Assembly (NCBI GenBank): GCA_030151225.1 | Contig: JASLEG010000137.1 | Span: 1-8,373, forward strand | Length of the DNA stretch: 8,373 bases | From: Burkholderia sp. | GTDB lineage: Bacteria; Pseudomonadota; Gammaproteobacteria; Burkholderiales; Burkholderiaceae | Direction of reading: 5' to 3' | In this document: positions 1-5,725 of the stretch, one piece after another | Layout of the letters: each line of letters opens with the position of its first letter | How positions within the stretch are numbered: position 1 is the first letter of the stretch | The notes under the pieces: model-generated | Databases searched by the model: none | Seen by the model: only the letters and a program-made list of their open reading frames with translations | Told to the model about the DNA's origin: nothing | Translations under genes and position numbers: made by a program

Positions 1-60
1 GATGTGTTGTGGTCGCACGCCTCTGCAAACGCTTATCGCGGGCAAGGAGGTATGGCGTGA
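1..60 (+). CDS. C-terminal end of an unidentified protein (partial, runs off left edge)
   Basis: Frame 1 is open from the first base to a TGA at 58-60 and reads DVLWSHASANAYRGQGGMA. The tail is too short to assign to a family. The DNA right after it (clustered short repeats) resembles the end of an insertion sequence, so this could be the tail of a transposase or its helper; that is inference. A strong purine run, AAGGAGGT (44-51), lies just before the stop but precedes no usable reading frame. The frame could also be open by chance. Confidence 0.3.
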   Translation, partial: DVLWSHASANAYRGQGGMA

Positions 61-81
61 AAAAGTGAGCCACCTGAATCT

Positions 82-150
82 GATCTGACAGTCATGCACC
101 GTCGGAACGGGTAACTGTCAGATCGGGTCGCGACTTCTACAGTTGACAGT
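82..150. repeat. Clustered TGACAGT repeats with an 11-bp inverted repeat
   Basis: GATCTGACAGT at 82-92 is matched exactly by its reverse complement ACTGTCAGATC at 114-124, with a 21-base spacer. A third copy of the core heptamer TGACAGT occurs in direct orientation at 144-150. Three copies within about 65 bases suggest protein-binding sites, such as transposase sites in an IS end or an operator. The 21-base loop and lack of a T-run make a terminator unlikely. Confidence 0.6.
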
Positions 151-230
151 TTTCGAGCGTACCCCTAACTTTCACAAGATGCGTAATGGCATAAGTTGCA
201 TAGCGCAGCGCGACACCCTTTCGCTCTCAT

Positions 231-2333
231 CTACTTCAAGCAGCATTTCTTGTACTTGCGCCCGCTGCCACAGGGGCACAGTTCGTTTCTCCCGAGTTTC
301 ATGCGCTTGGCTGCCCCTTGTATGTATTGAGGAAGCACATCGCGAACCCGAGCCGCCGGTTTCATGTTCGCGGTTAGCCGGTCCATCTCCTCCGAAGGCT
401 CCCATGGAAAGTCCAACGTGACACCAAACTGCACATGCCCATCTGGGTTTACGGAGACTCCAAACCACTGCGCCGCATGTTGCTGGTACTTGCGTTTGAC
501 GCAGTAGGTCTCCAGCACGTCAATTGCTCCGGGCGACAGTGTTGGATTGCAATGAAAACTAATCCCACACGGTGGCGTGCTCGATGCAAGCGTCACGTCG
601 TGTCGCTTCTCGTCTAGCTGCGTCTTCCGCGTGATGGTCTCGAGTACGCGATGGACGTCCATGCACGAATCTTCGGCCATCGAAAGCAGGTGGAACCCGA
701 GTTCTAGCATTGCCGGGTCCGCCTTGGTTTCTATCTCTTTGATGAGTCGCTCGTAGCGCGTTCCGCGCATCTTCGTGAGGATGCCAGCCGGCGTGTCATC
801 CCCTGGTTGGTTATCCCTGCGGACCAGCATTGCCGTGTCCAAATCTTGCGCGATAGAGTCTTCAAGTATGACCCAGTCGTAGCCCTCGTCCAGCCAGAGA
901 TTCTGCTTCAGGTGGTAGCCGAGCACGGTCAGCTCGTGCCCACTCATCAGCTTGTCCGAGACGGCCACACGCAGCTTCACATAGCTCAGGAGTCGAAGCG
1001 GCGTCGTCAGCATTTCCGTCAAAGTATCGAGAAGGAATACATCCATCACGAACGGGGGCCGGATGACATCGGTGGTCTGGAATTTCAGAAACTGGCTCGC
1101 CTGAAAGGCCAGCGCCGGATAGTGTTCCGACACGAGGCTGAACAGGAAGACTTCTTTGATGCTTGGAGGCAAGTCGACTTCTTTTCCTTTGTCGTCGACT
1201 AAACGACATCCGCCAGCGAGAATCTCGTTGGCGCAAGTCCATCCTTGGTCGTAGGAATCTTGGATGGCGGCGGCGAAGTCAGCCTTCAACTGGTTGTCGT
1301 TTCCCTTTCGTGCCGCGATGGTTAGCTTCTTCGACTTCGCCTGCACAACGATAAGTCGGTCTGCGTAAACGACAAGAACATCGGCCTCGCCCACGATGTC
1401 CTTGCCACGATGCAGATTCACATTTGTATGGACGTGCTCGCTGCCGAATACCCCAGCCAGCCGGCGCGCAGCGAACCGCTCGGTGAAGGTGCCGCGGTGC
1501 ACGGCGGCAGTCGGGCGATAGGGCTTGTCATCCCACATCCAGTAGAACGGAGACTCGTACAGAGCCTCGTAAATGGCATAGTGTGAGAAAAGAAGTACAG
1601 TCCCGCGGTCGGTCGGAAGCAGCGGCCGTGCGGCGACCTCATTGAAGTCACCTACTTCCTTGAACGCCGCGTTGTCTCCCGTATAAAGGAAAGCGCGGAA
1701 GAACGCTTCAGCGACGTCCTTCGTAACTGCACTGCGGAACGCCACTTCATCCAATGAGAACTCGAACGCGGGCAGCCAAGTCTCCGGCTGGGCCTTGGCG
1801 GTTCCGGCGTCCGCGAAGAGCCGCATACCTTTTTCGTCCATCAACTCACACATCGTCTTGGCGATGGTCCTCGCTTGGCGGGAAGTGAAGCCTTTGGCCT
1901 TAAGCATCCAGTCGTCATCGGCCCCGTACTTCTCGGGCACAAGGTCCCTGTACTGAAAGGCGTAGGCCGATTCGGTGCCGTAGAAGATGGGCTCTCGCAT
2001 CCCCGAGCCGCCCCACGGGGTTGGCGGCTCGCTCCCCTCCTTCACCGCGTCGAACATGGCGGCAAACGTAGGGTAGGACATCGCTTGGTGAAGCTCCCGC
2101 ATAAAAACGTCGGTGCGTTCGACGTAGCCCTCGACCACATCAAACGGCTGCGGGCACATGTCCAACGGCTTCTTCGCCATCAAGCCGATTAGCGTTGTCA
2201 ATTCCGTCCGAATCAGCCGCTCCCTGCTGAACAACCGGTTCATATCGGACGATTTCAGTTTGCCCTCAATGTAGATGACGTTGTCGCGATGACAAATGCG
2301 TGCGACCGCATGAACGTATCCAGGCGATGCCAC
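231..2333 (-). CDS. Nuclease-like (PD-(D/E)XK/NERD-type) protein with C-terminal SEC-C motif, 5' end cut off by an IS
   Basis: The open frame has 700 codons from a GTG at 2331-2333. The middle holds a nuclease-like core: E285 in a helix, then GEADVLVVYADRLIVVQAKSK at about 315-335, with D318 and a Q331-x-K333 pair in place of the usual E-x-K. This matches the D...(E/Q)xK pattern of NERD/Mrr-type PD-(D/E)XK nucleases. The last 13 residues before the final LK form a SEC-C zinc motif, C-x-C-x8-C-C (CPCGSGRKYKKCC), known from SecA and many unrelated proteins. The regions of about 1-270 and 380-680 are not recognised. A role in nucleic-acid cleavage, perhaps defence, is inference. The GTG is only the first start left after the IS insertion at 2337. 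The real 5' end is at 3202-3252, so the intact protein had 717 residues. GC content is lower than in the core genes to the right, consistent with acquisition by transfer. Confidence 0.8.
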   Translation of the reverse strand: MASPGYVHAVARICHRDNVIYIEGKLKSSDMNRLFSRERLIRTELTTLIGLMAKKPLDMCPQPFDVVEGYVERTDVFMRELHQAMSYPTFAAMFDAVKEGSEPPTPWGGSGMREPIFYGTESAYAFQYRDLVPEKYGADDDWMLKAKGFTSRQARTIAKTMCELMDEKGMRLFADAGTAKAQPETWLPAFEFSLDEVAFRSAVTKDVAEAFFRAFLYTGDNAAFKEVGDFNEVAARPLLPTDRGTVLLFSHYAIYEALYESPFYWMWDDKPYRPTAAVHRGTFTERFAARRLAGVFGSEHVHTNVNLHRGKDIVGEADVLVVYADRLIVVQAKSKKLTIAARKGNDNQLKADFAAAIQDSYDQGWTCANEILAGGCRLVDDKGKEVDLPPSIKEVFLFSLVSEHYPALAFQASQFLKFQTTDVIRPPFVMDVFLLDTLTEMLTTPLRLLSYVKLRVAVSDKLMSGHELTVLGYHLKQNLWLDEGYDWVILEDSIAQDLDTAMLVRRDNQPGDDTPAGILTKMRGTRYERLIKEIETKADPAMLELGFHLLSMAEDSCMDVHRVLETITRKTQLDEKRHDVTLASSTPPCGISFHCNPTLSPGAIDVLETYCVKRKYQQHAAQWFGVSVNPDGHVQFGVTLDFPWEPSEEMDRLTANMKPAARVRDVLPQYIQGAAKRMKLGRNELCPCGSGRKYKKCCLK

Positions 2334-2336
2334 TAA
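2334..2336. repeat. Target-site duplication TAA (copy 1)
   Basis: TAA directly abuts the IS end at 2337 and recurs at 3202-3204 directly after the other end. A 3-bp TNA duplication is typical of the IS427 group of the IS5 family. On the minus strand it forms the leucine codon TTA, which rejoins the two gene halves in frame. Confidence 0.85.
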
Positions 2337-2351
2337 GAGTCGCTAACACAA
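2337..2351. repeat. IS inverted repeat, end next to the transposase stop
   Basis: GAGTCGCTAACACAA matches the reverse complement of the opposite end in 14 of 15 positions; the mismatch is at position 13 (C versus T). The transposase stop codon TAG (2343-2345) lies inside this repeat. Confidence 0.9.
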
Positions 2352-3148
2352 GTCATCCACGAATCTCGAGCAGATGACGGCGGCAGCCAAGACAAGCAGA
2401 GCGGTATGAATATCCAGGCGCCGTTCGAAGCGAATTCGAAGCTTGCCGAATCCGGCGAACCAGGCATGCGTACGCTCGACGACCCAACGATGCCTCCCCA
2501 GCCGTTCGCTGCTTTCGATACCGCGGCGTGCGATACGGGCCTTGATGCCGCGCTGTCTCAGATAACGTCGGCAACGTCCGAAGTCATACCCTTTGTCAGC
2601 GTGCAGTTTGCTCGGGCGCTTGCGCGGTTGACCGTTCAGGCCCGGTACCGCAGGAATGGCATCAAGCGTGGACTCGAATGCCATCGAATCGTGTCGGTTG
2701 GCTCCCGTGATCGTGATAGCCAGAGGAATGCCGCGTGCATCTACGACGATGTGTCGCTTCGATCCGAGCTTGCCGCGGTCGGTCGGGTTGGGGCCCGTTT
2801 CTTGGCCCCCCGGGGGCTGGAGACACTGGCTCCGTCAATGCTCGCACGCTCCCAATCGATCTGGTCGTGCTCACGCAGCCGACGCAGCATCGCCAGATGC
2901 AGCCGATGCCATACACCGGCCGCTTGCCAGTCTCGCAGACGTCGCCAACACGTCATGCCACTGCCGAAGCCCAGTTCTTGCGGGAGGTCTTCCCACGGGA
3001 TACCGGTTTGCAGCACATACAGGATGCCGTCGAGCGCAGCTCGGTCATCGACCGTGCGTCGCCGTCCGCCCTTGGGCGAGGGAGTGAACTCCGGAATCAG
3101 AGGTTCCAGCGCCACCCACAATTCATTGCTGATTTTGCGTCTTGCCAT
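2343..3148 (-). CDS. IS5-family DDE transposase, two frames joined by a -1 frameshift
   Basis: The first frame (3148-2741, 135 codons) begins MARRKISNELWVALEPL and carries the first catalytic aspartate in SIDGAS. The second frame (open from at least 2811 down to 2343) reads PGGQETGPNPTDRGKLGSKR, then ANRHDSMAFE, the second aspartate in LHADKGYD and the glutamate in RWVVERTHAWF. The last is the expected DDE order for IS5/IS427 transposases. A -1 shift near the six-G run at 2806-2811 joins SSPRG to GQETGPNP and gives a 268-residue enzyme, the usual family size. Such frame changes are normal in this group and should not be read as decay. An ATG within the second frame at 2682-2684 is probably not the true start. 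The enzyme would cut and rejoin the element ends. Confidence 0.9.
2806..2811 (-). other. Probable -1 frameshift (slippage) site in the transposase
   Basis: The minus strand has six consecutive G residues (six C on the plus strand) just where the two frames must be joined. Slipping back one base changes PRGAKKRAP into PRGGQETGPNP, the normal continuation for this family. The AAGAAA at 2798-2803 is a second possible slip site but would give a less typical junction. Confidence 0.65.
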
Positions 3149-3186
3149 GCCGCAGACGATACGACGTTCGCAGCTTCACGTCTAGG

Positions 3187-3201
3187 TTATGTTAGCGACT
3201 C
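3187..3201. repeat. IS inverted repeat, transposase-start side
   Basis: TTATGTTAGCGACTC, whose reverse complement begins GAGTCGCTAACAT, pairs with 2337-2351 in 14 of 15 positions. It lies about 40 bases upstream of the transposase ATG, where the element's own promoter should also be. Confidence 0.9.
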
Positions 3202-3252
3202 TAACTTGGCTAGGTCCTCAAGAATCTGAGATTCTTCCCGCGGTTTCTCCAT
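3202..3252 (-). pseudogene. Severed 5' end (17 codons) of the SEC-C/nuclease gene
   Basis: On the minus strand this stretch reads MEKPREESQILEDLAKL, ending in TTA, the TAA target duplication. Deleting the IS and one duplication copy continues directly in frame into VASPGYVHAVARIC of the 231-2333 frame, giving a 717-residue protein. AGGA lies six bases before the ATG (3250-3252). An in-frame ATG at 3277-3279, with GAGG further upstream, would add nine residues (MPSHLIGRA). No other start exists before an in-frame stop. The perfect frame match and the helix-like sequence across the junction make this strong evidence of disruption. Confidence 0.85.
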
Positions 3253-3263
3253 GGCCCGTCCTA

Positions 3264-3507
3264 TCAAGTGCGAAGGCATTTTTTGCGAACCTCGTTCCCG
3301 CTGATTATCCGCTTTGTCTCGAAAAGACCAAGTTCGAGAGCCACCGGAATAACCAATGAATCAATCTCCAGTGTGCCGGCACCGCTCCCTCCAACGACCG
3401 GTTCAAGGCTTCGAGAAGTCAGCCATCCCACTGCATCAAAAGACGGATCATGGCCGATTCTCGCCGGCCGCGATTACGACCGTGTCAGTAACAGGGATGT
3501 TTGGCAT
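3264..3507 (-). pseudogene. Candidate small gene upstream of the nuclease gene, apparently frameshifted
   Basis: One minus-strand frame starts with ATG at 3505-3507 and reads MPNIPVTDTVVIAAGENRP before a TGA at 3448-3450. A second frame, open from 3473, continues HDPSFDAVGWLTSRS and later TLEIDSLVIPVALELGLFET, ending at TGA 3264-3266. Skipping one base between 3448 and 3473 would give a protein of about 80 residues. Its stop lies 11 bases before the ATG of the nuclease gene, suggesting an operon or partner protein. No family is recognised and no clear ribosome site is seen. It could be a decayed gene, a sequencing error, or a chance open frame; a GTG at 3429-3431 could start a 55-residue version. 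Confidence 0.3.
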
Positions 3508-3583
3508 GGCGCTAGCGTACCCGAAAGCCTCAGGTCGCCACAGACTCCTTCTGGCCGTTAGCGGATGATCTTCAAAAGGGCTA

Positions 3584-3723
3584 GCGTAGGTTTGTGCAAA
3601 GAGTTCTGTCAGACATGGGGAAGGGGCTGCTGCCTCATTGGAGTGACGGTGGCAGGTGTTGCTGCGGGTTGCATGCCCAAGTGATCAGGAAAGTTGCTTT
3701 GGCTGCCCGAGTGTACCTGTGAC
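3584..3723 (+). repeat. Diverged direct repeat, copy A (shorter)
   Basis: It begins with GCGTAGGTTTGTG, identical to 13 bases at 4295, and shares spaced blocks with copy B in the same order: AG-CT-TCAG, TCATTGG, AAAGTTG, CTTTG, and GAGT-TACC-G-GAC at the end. It lacks about 13 bases in the middle relative to copy B. It lies downstream of the secreted-protein gene and within the otherwise gene-free stretch 3508-3851, where I see no convincing coding sequence. Confidence 0.55.
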
Positions 3724-3851
3724 TTCGGCATGCACGCGTGAAGTTTCGCCATTTGGCTAGGTGCGAGTGATGTTGAGCGGCAGCCAAGCGTTTCCAAACT
3801 CTCGCGACGCTAGGTGACGAACAAGCAGCTATAAATATCAGAGACAAAATA

Positions 3852-4220
3852 CTAGTACATACTTTCGCCTGGCTTGCACCAAGGCAGAGGTGGTGATTGC
3901 ATCGGAAACGTCGCTCTACGCGTATCGACGTTCGCATCCTGCGCATCACTAAAAACTACGAAACGGTATTGATTTGGCGGTCGCAGGTCGTCGTTGGCTA
4001 CGCCTCCGAACCCAAACTTACGGCAGTGAGGCGCCTCGACATGAATGAGCCCGTACTCGCCGTCCGGGCCACTCACACGCCTAGATAGGTCCTTTGATAG
4101 CCCGATGAGCGTCGCAGTGTTCTGTGCCTGCGCTGTCGAAACGACCGATAAGCCTGCAAACGCAACCAGAATGAGTAGTGACTTCACGCGTTGCCCAGTT
4201 AGTTTTTCGCCATGACGCAT
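3852..4220 (-). CDS. Small secreted (periplasmic) protein of unknown function
   Basis: From the ATG at 4218-4220 the product has 122 residues. It starts with a basic stretch (MRHGEKLTGQRVKS), then a hydrophobic core (LLILVAFAGLSVV) and a signal-peptidase site, AQA before Q33. The mature part of about 90 residues has only two cysteines (C66, C115), which could form a disulfide in the periplasm. No family is recognised. A GTG at 4185-4187 would give a 111-residue form starting just before the hydrophobic core, and a GTG at 4232 a longer one; none has a good ribosome site. It sits alone, flanked by two copies of a diverged repeat. Small secreted proteins with two cysteines in accessory regions can be immunity proteins for periplasmic toxins, but no toxin gene is seen, so that is speculation. 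Confidence 0.55.
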   Translation of the reverse strand: MRHGEKLTGQRVKSLLILVAFAGLSVVSTAQAQNTATLIGLSKDLSRRVSGPDGEYGLIHVEAPHCRKFGFGGVANDDLRPPNQYRFVVFSDAQDANVDTRRATFPMQSPPLPWCKPGESMY

Positions 4221-4294
4221 GGATTGCGGCACGTTCGATGTCGGGTTGTTTTCAGCTGGCCAGATATTCTGAAAAGTGGGGGGCGTAGGTCTTG

Positions 4295-4447
4295 GCGTAG
4301 GTTTGTGAGCCGAGACTCGTCAGGTAAGGCGCTGACACCCCTGCATCATTGGCGTATGGTTCGCTGTCGGGATATCGGTCGGGGCGGTGGCTGATGCGGT
4401 CATGACATTCCGAAAAGTTGGCTTTGCGTGGCGAGTTTACCAGCGAC
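4295..4447 (+). repeat. Diverged direct repeat, copy B
   Basis: This is the longer partner of the repeat at 3584-3723. It lies just upstream of the secreted-protein gene, so its end at 4295 is about 75 bases from the ATG. A second GCGTAGGT at 4283-4290 duplicates its first eight bases after a four-base gap. On the minus strand it stays open and reads QTYAKTYAPHFSEYL before a TGA at 4252-4254, but no start codon or ribosome site supports a gene. With the flanking bases it fills the gene-free stretch 4221-4573. Confidence 0.55.
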
Positions 4448-4507
4448 CCGGTCCGCTCGCGGCAAGCCTGGCTGTTCCGTGGAAGGAGGGCCGTGGAGCG
4501 CGACGGG

Positions 4508-4525
4508 GAGGGTGGCCGCCCCCTC
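4508..4525 (-). terminator. Possible GC-rich hairpin downstream of the TetR operon
   Basis: GAGGG at 4508-4512 pairs with CCCTC at 4521-4525 across an eight-base GC-rich loop region. It lies about 50 bases after the stop of the small membrane protein, where the minus-strand operon should end. No T-run follows, so intrinsic termination is uncertain. Confidence 0.2.
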
Positions 4526-4573
4526 TATCGGATGCGCCGACGAAGGCCGTGTCACAGCAGCGGGAACACGAGA

Positions 4574-4912
4574 TCAGGCATCACGCGCCGCCAGCCGCCG
4601 CGCCACCCGCACCGCCACCCGATTCACCCCCCACACGATCACCCCCGCCGCGATCAGCGACCCGCTGAAATACAGCAGCCAGGCCAGCATTTCCATGTCG
4701 TCGGCATTCGCCATCTCGTCGTGTCCGACCAGGTGCAGCGCGAAGCGCAGCCCGTTCTCGACCGGGGCGGGCATGTTCTCCGGCATGCTCAGCACCTGAT
4801 CCAGGATGGCCCGGCTGCCCACGAGCGTCGCGACCACGTTCAGTGCCACGCGTCCGAGCCGCGCAAGCCACCTGGGCCGCCCGGCCCGCTTCGGCGCGCG
4901 CGCCGCGTTCAT
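4574..4912 (-). CDS. Small membrane protein of unknown function, coupled to the TetR gene
   Basis: The product has 112 residues. The N-terminus is basic (MNAARAPKRAGRPRWLARLGR), followed by a weakly hydrophobic stretch (about 24-33), an acidic segment around 65-75 (HDEMANADDMEM), one clear membrane span at about 75-96 (LAWLLYFSGSLIAAGVIVWG) and a basic tail. Its ATG (4910-4912) overlaps the TGA of the TetR gene (4909-4911) as ATGA, which sets the start and points to coupled translation. The family is not recognised. The context suggests it is controlled together with the regulator and perhaps linked to the respiratory enzyme encoded across the divergent promoter; that link is inference. Confidence 0.8.
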   Translation of the reverse strand: MNAARAPKRAGRPRWLARLGRVALNVVATLVGSRAILDQVLSMPENMPAPVENGLRFALHLVGHDEMANADDMEMLAWLLYFSGSLIAAGVIVWGVNRVAVRVARRLAARDA

Positions 4913-5580
4913 CCGAGCATCGCCAGCGCCACGGCCAGCACTTCGCGCTTGAACGCGGCGGGCCGCTTCGGCAGCGCCGAGAACGGCGCGAGCACGTGGC
5001 TGTAGGACACGGTCCTGCTCACCCCGTTGGCCACCACGGCGAACAGCACCTCGGGATCGCGCGCCGGCAGTTCGCCCGCCTCGATCGCGGCCGCGATCAG
5101 CGGCACGAACACGTCGTGCACGGGCCGCACCAGCCGTTCGATCAGGAAGTCGAGCCGCTCGCCGTGCTCGGTGGCCGCCGTCGAGAAGAACATGCCGATG
5201 TCCGGCATCGCGAACACCTGGTCGATGAAGTGCGCCATGGCCTGCTCGACGCGCGCGCGTGGCGCCAGCGCGGGCGTCGCGTGCAGCGCGGCGATGCGCG
5301 CGATCATCGGCGCGACGTCCTCCACGATCTGCTCGACCACGGCCGTCCACAGCGTTTCCTTCGAGCCGAAGTGGTGGCTCACCAGCGCGGCGTCCACGCC
5401 GGCCAGCCGCGCGATCTCGCGCGCGCTGATGGCGTGGTAGCCGCCCTTCGCAAACGCGCTGCGCGCCTGGCGCAGCAGCATGTCGGCCCCGCCGGCATCG
5501 CACGCGGCGGGACGCCCGCGCGCGCGGCGCGCGGCGGCCGGGGCAGGGGCGACGACGGTGGATTCGGTGCGCGGCTTCAT
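4909..5580 (-). CDS. TetR/AcrR-family transcriptional regulator
   Basis: The product has 223 residues from the ATG at 5578-5580. Residues 1-28 are an Ala/Pro/Arg-rich lead. The TetR DNA-binding domain follows at about 30-80: LRQARSAFAKGGYHAISARE, then the helix-turn-helix REIARLAGVDAALVSHHFGS and the typical KETLW helix. The rest is a helical ligand and dimer domain. Upstream in-frame ATGs at 5590-5592 and 5635-5637 give longer forms; none has a convincing ribosome site, so the start is chosen by family length. The gene is divergent from ndh, with a near-palindromic operator candidate between them, so the likely role is repression of ndh and perhaps of itself. The ligand cannot be predicted. 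Confidence 0.9.
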   Translation of the reverse strand: MKPRTESTVVAPAPAAARRARGRPAACDAGGADMLLRQARSAFAKGGYHAISAREIARLAGVDAALVSHHFGSKETLWTAVVEQIVEDVAPMIARIAALHATPALAPRARVEQAMAHFIDQVFAMPDIGMFFSTAATEHGERLDFLIERLVRPVHDVFVPLIAAAIEAGELPARDPEVLFAVVANGVSRTVSYSHVLAPFSALPKRPAAFKREVLAVALAMLG

Positions 5581-5660
5581 GGCGGATGACATCGGCGTGA
5601 CGGGGAAGGCGCAAGTGTAACCGCTCGCTCCGACCATCCGGAACCGCCGATCCTCCGAGG

Positions 5661-5690
5661 TTGACAGACCTCAATCGCGGCCCTTAACAT
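5661..5690 (+). promoter_or_regulatory. Probable sigma-70 promoter of ndh
   Basis: A perfect -35 box TTGACA (5661-5666) is followed after 18 bases by TAACAT (5685-5690), four of six matches to TATAAT. Transcription would start near 5697, about 30 bases before the ndh ATG. A small inverted repeat, GAGGT (5657-5661) and ACCTC (5668-5672), overlaps the -35 box and could be part of a regulator site. Confidence 0.55.
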
Positions 5691-5697
5691 CGTCGCC

Positions 5698-5719
5698 TTA
5701 TTCACCACATGATGAATAA
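5698..5719. promoter_or_regulatory. 22-bp near-perfect palindrome, candidate TetR operator
   Basis: The arms are TTATTCA (5698-5704) and TGAATAA (5713-5719), and 9 of the 11 symmetric base pairs match across the whole site. It is AT-rich in a very GC-rich neighbourhood. It lies at the expected start of the ndh transcript and ends six bases before the ATG. TetR dimers typically bind palindromes of this size between divergent genes. Which protein binds is inferred from position only. Confidence 0.65.
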
Positions 5720-5725
5720 ATCACC

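Larger units (their letters stand above)
1..176. mobile_element. Possible terminal part of an IS21-like insertion sequence
   Basis: A short open frame ends at 60. It is followed by a non-coding stretch with repeated TGACAGT motifs and inverted repeats, and then by a sequence finishing in TTTCACA at 170-176. IS21-family elements end in CA, begin with TG and carry several short transposase-binding repeats inside each end, which fits this layout. The other end and the transposase genes lie outside the window, so the family and the exact boundary are inferred. The SEC-C gene ends at 231, shortly after the proposed boundary. Confidence 0.3.
2337..3201 (-). mobile_element. Complete IS5-family (IS427-group-like) insertion sequence, 865 bp
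   Basis: The element is bounded by inverted ends starting GAGTCGCTAACA on both sides and by a TAA duplication. It holds one DDE transposase split into two overlapping frames on the minus strand, from 3148 to 2343. Length, split-frame layout, 3-bp TNA target and protein motifs all fit the IS427 group of IS5. Both ends, the duplication and the transposase frames look intact, so it is either recent or still capable of moving. It interrupts the SEC-C/nuclease gene after its 17th codon. Confidence 0.92.

Noticed and set aside
2406..3229. Long plus-strand frames inside the IS
   Set aside because: They are antisense shadows of the transposase, whose DDE motifs lie on the minus strand.
3220..3236. 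Perfect hairpin AAGAATC-TGA-GATTCTT near the IS end
   Set aside because: It lies within the first codons of the disrupted gene, has no T-run suited to termination, and is outside the element; it may be chance or a preferred insertion neighbourhood.
3268..3561. 97-codon open frame on the plus strand
   Set aside because: It lies antisense to the severed 5' end and the candidate small gene. Its product is a Ser/Pro/Arg-rich low-complexity sequence with no motif, and the minus-strand translations look more protein-like.
3635..3949. 104-codon minus-strand frame with a lipoprotein-like CTSILSLIFIAACSS stretch
   Set aside because: The hydrophobic stretch is internal, the rest is rich in His/Arg/Ser, and it overlaps the better supported secreted-protein gene and the repeat.
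4252..4524. Minus-strand open frame through repeat copy B ending QTYAKTYAPHFSEYL
   Set aside because: It has no start codon with a ribosome site and its upstream part is low-complexity. Copy A is interrupted by stops and shifts, so coding is not supported, although a relic of a toxin 3' end cannot be ruled out.
4574..5674. 366-codon minus-strand frame spanning the TetR gene
   Set aside because: Only its last 112 codons, from the internal ATG at 4912, encode the membrane protein; the rest is an out-of-frame shadow of the TetR gene, rich in Arg and Gly.
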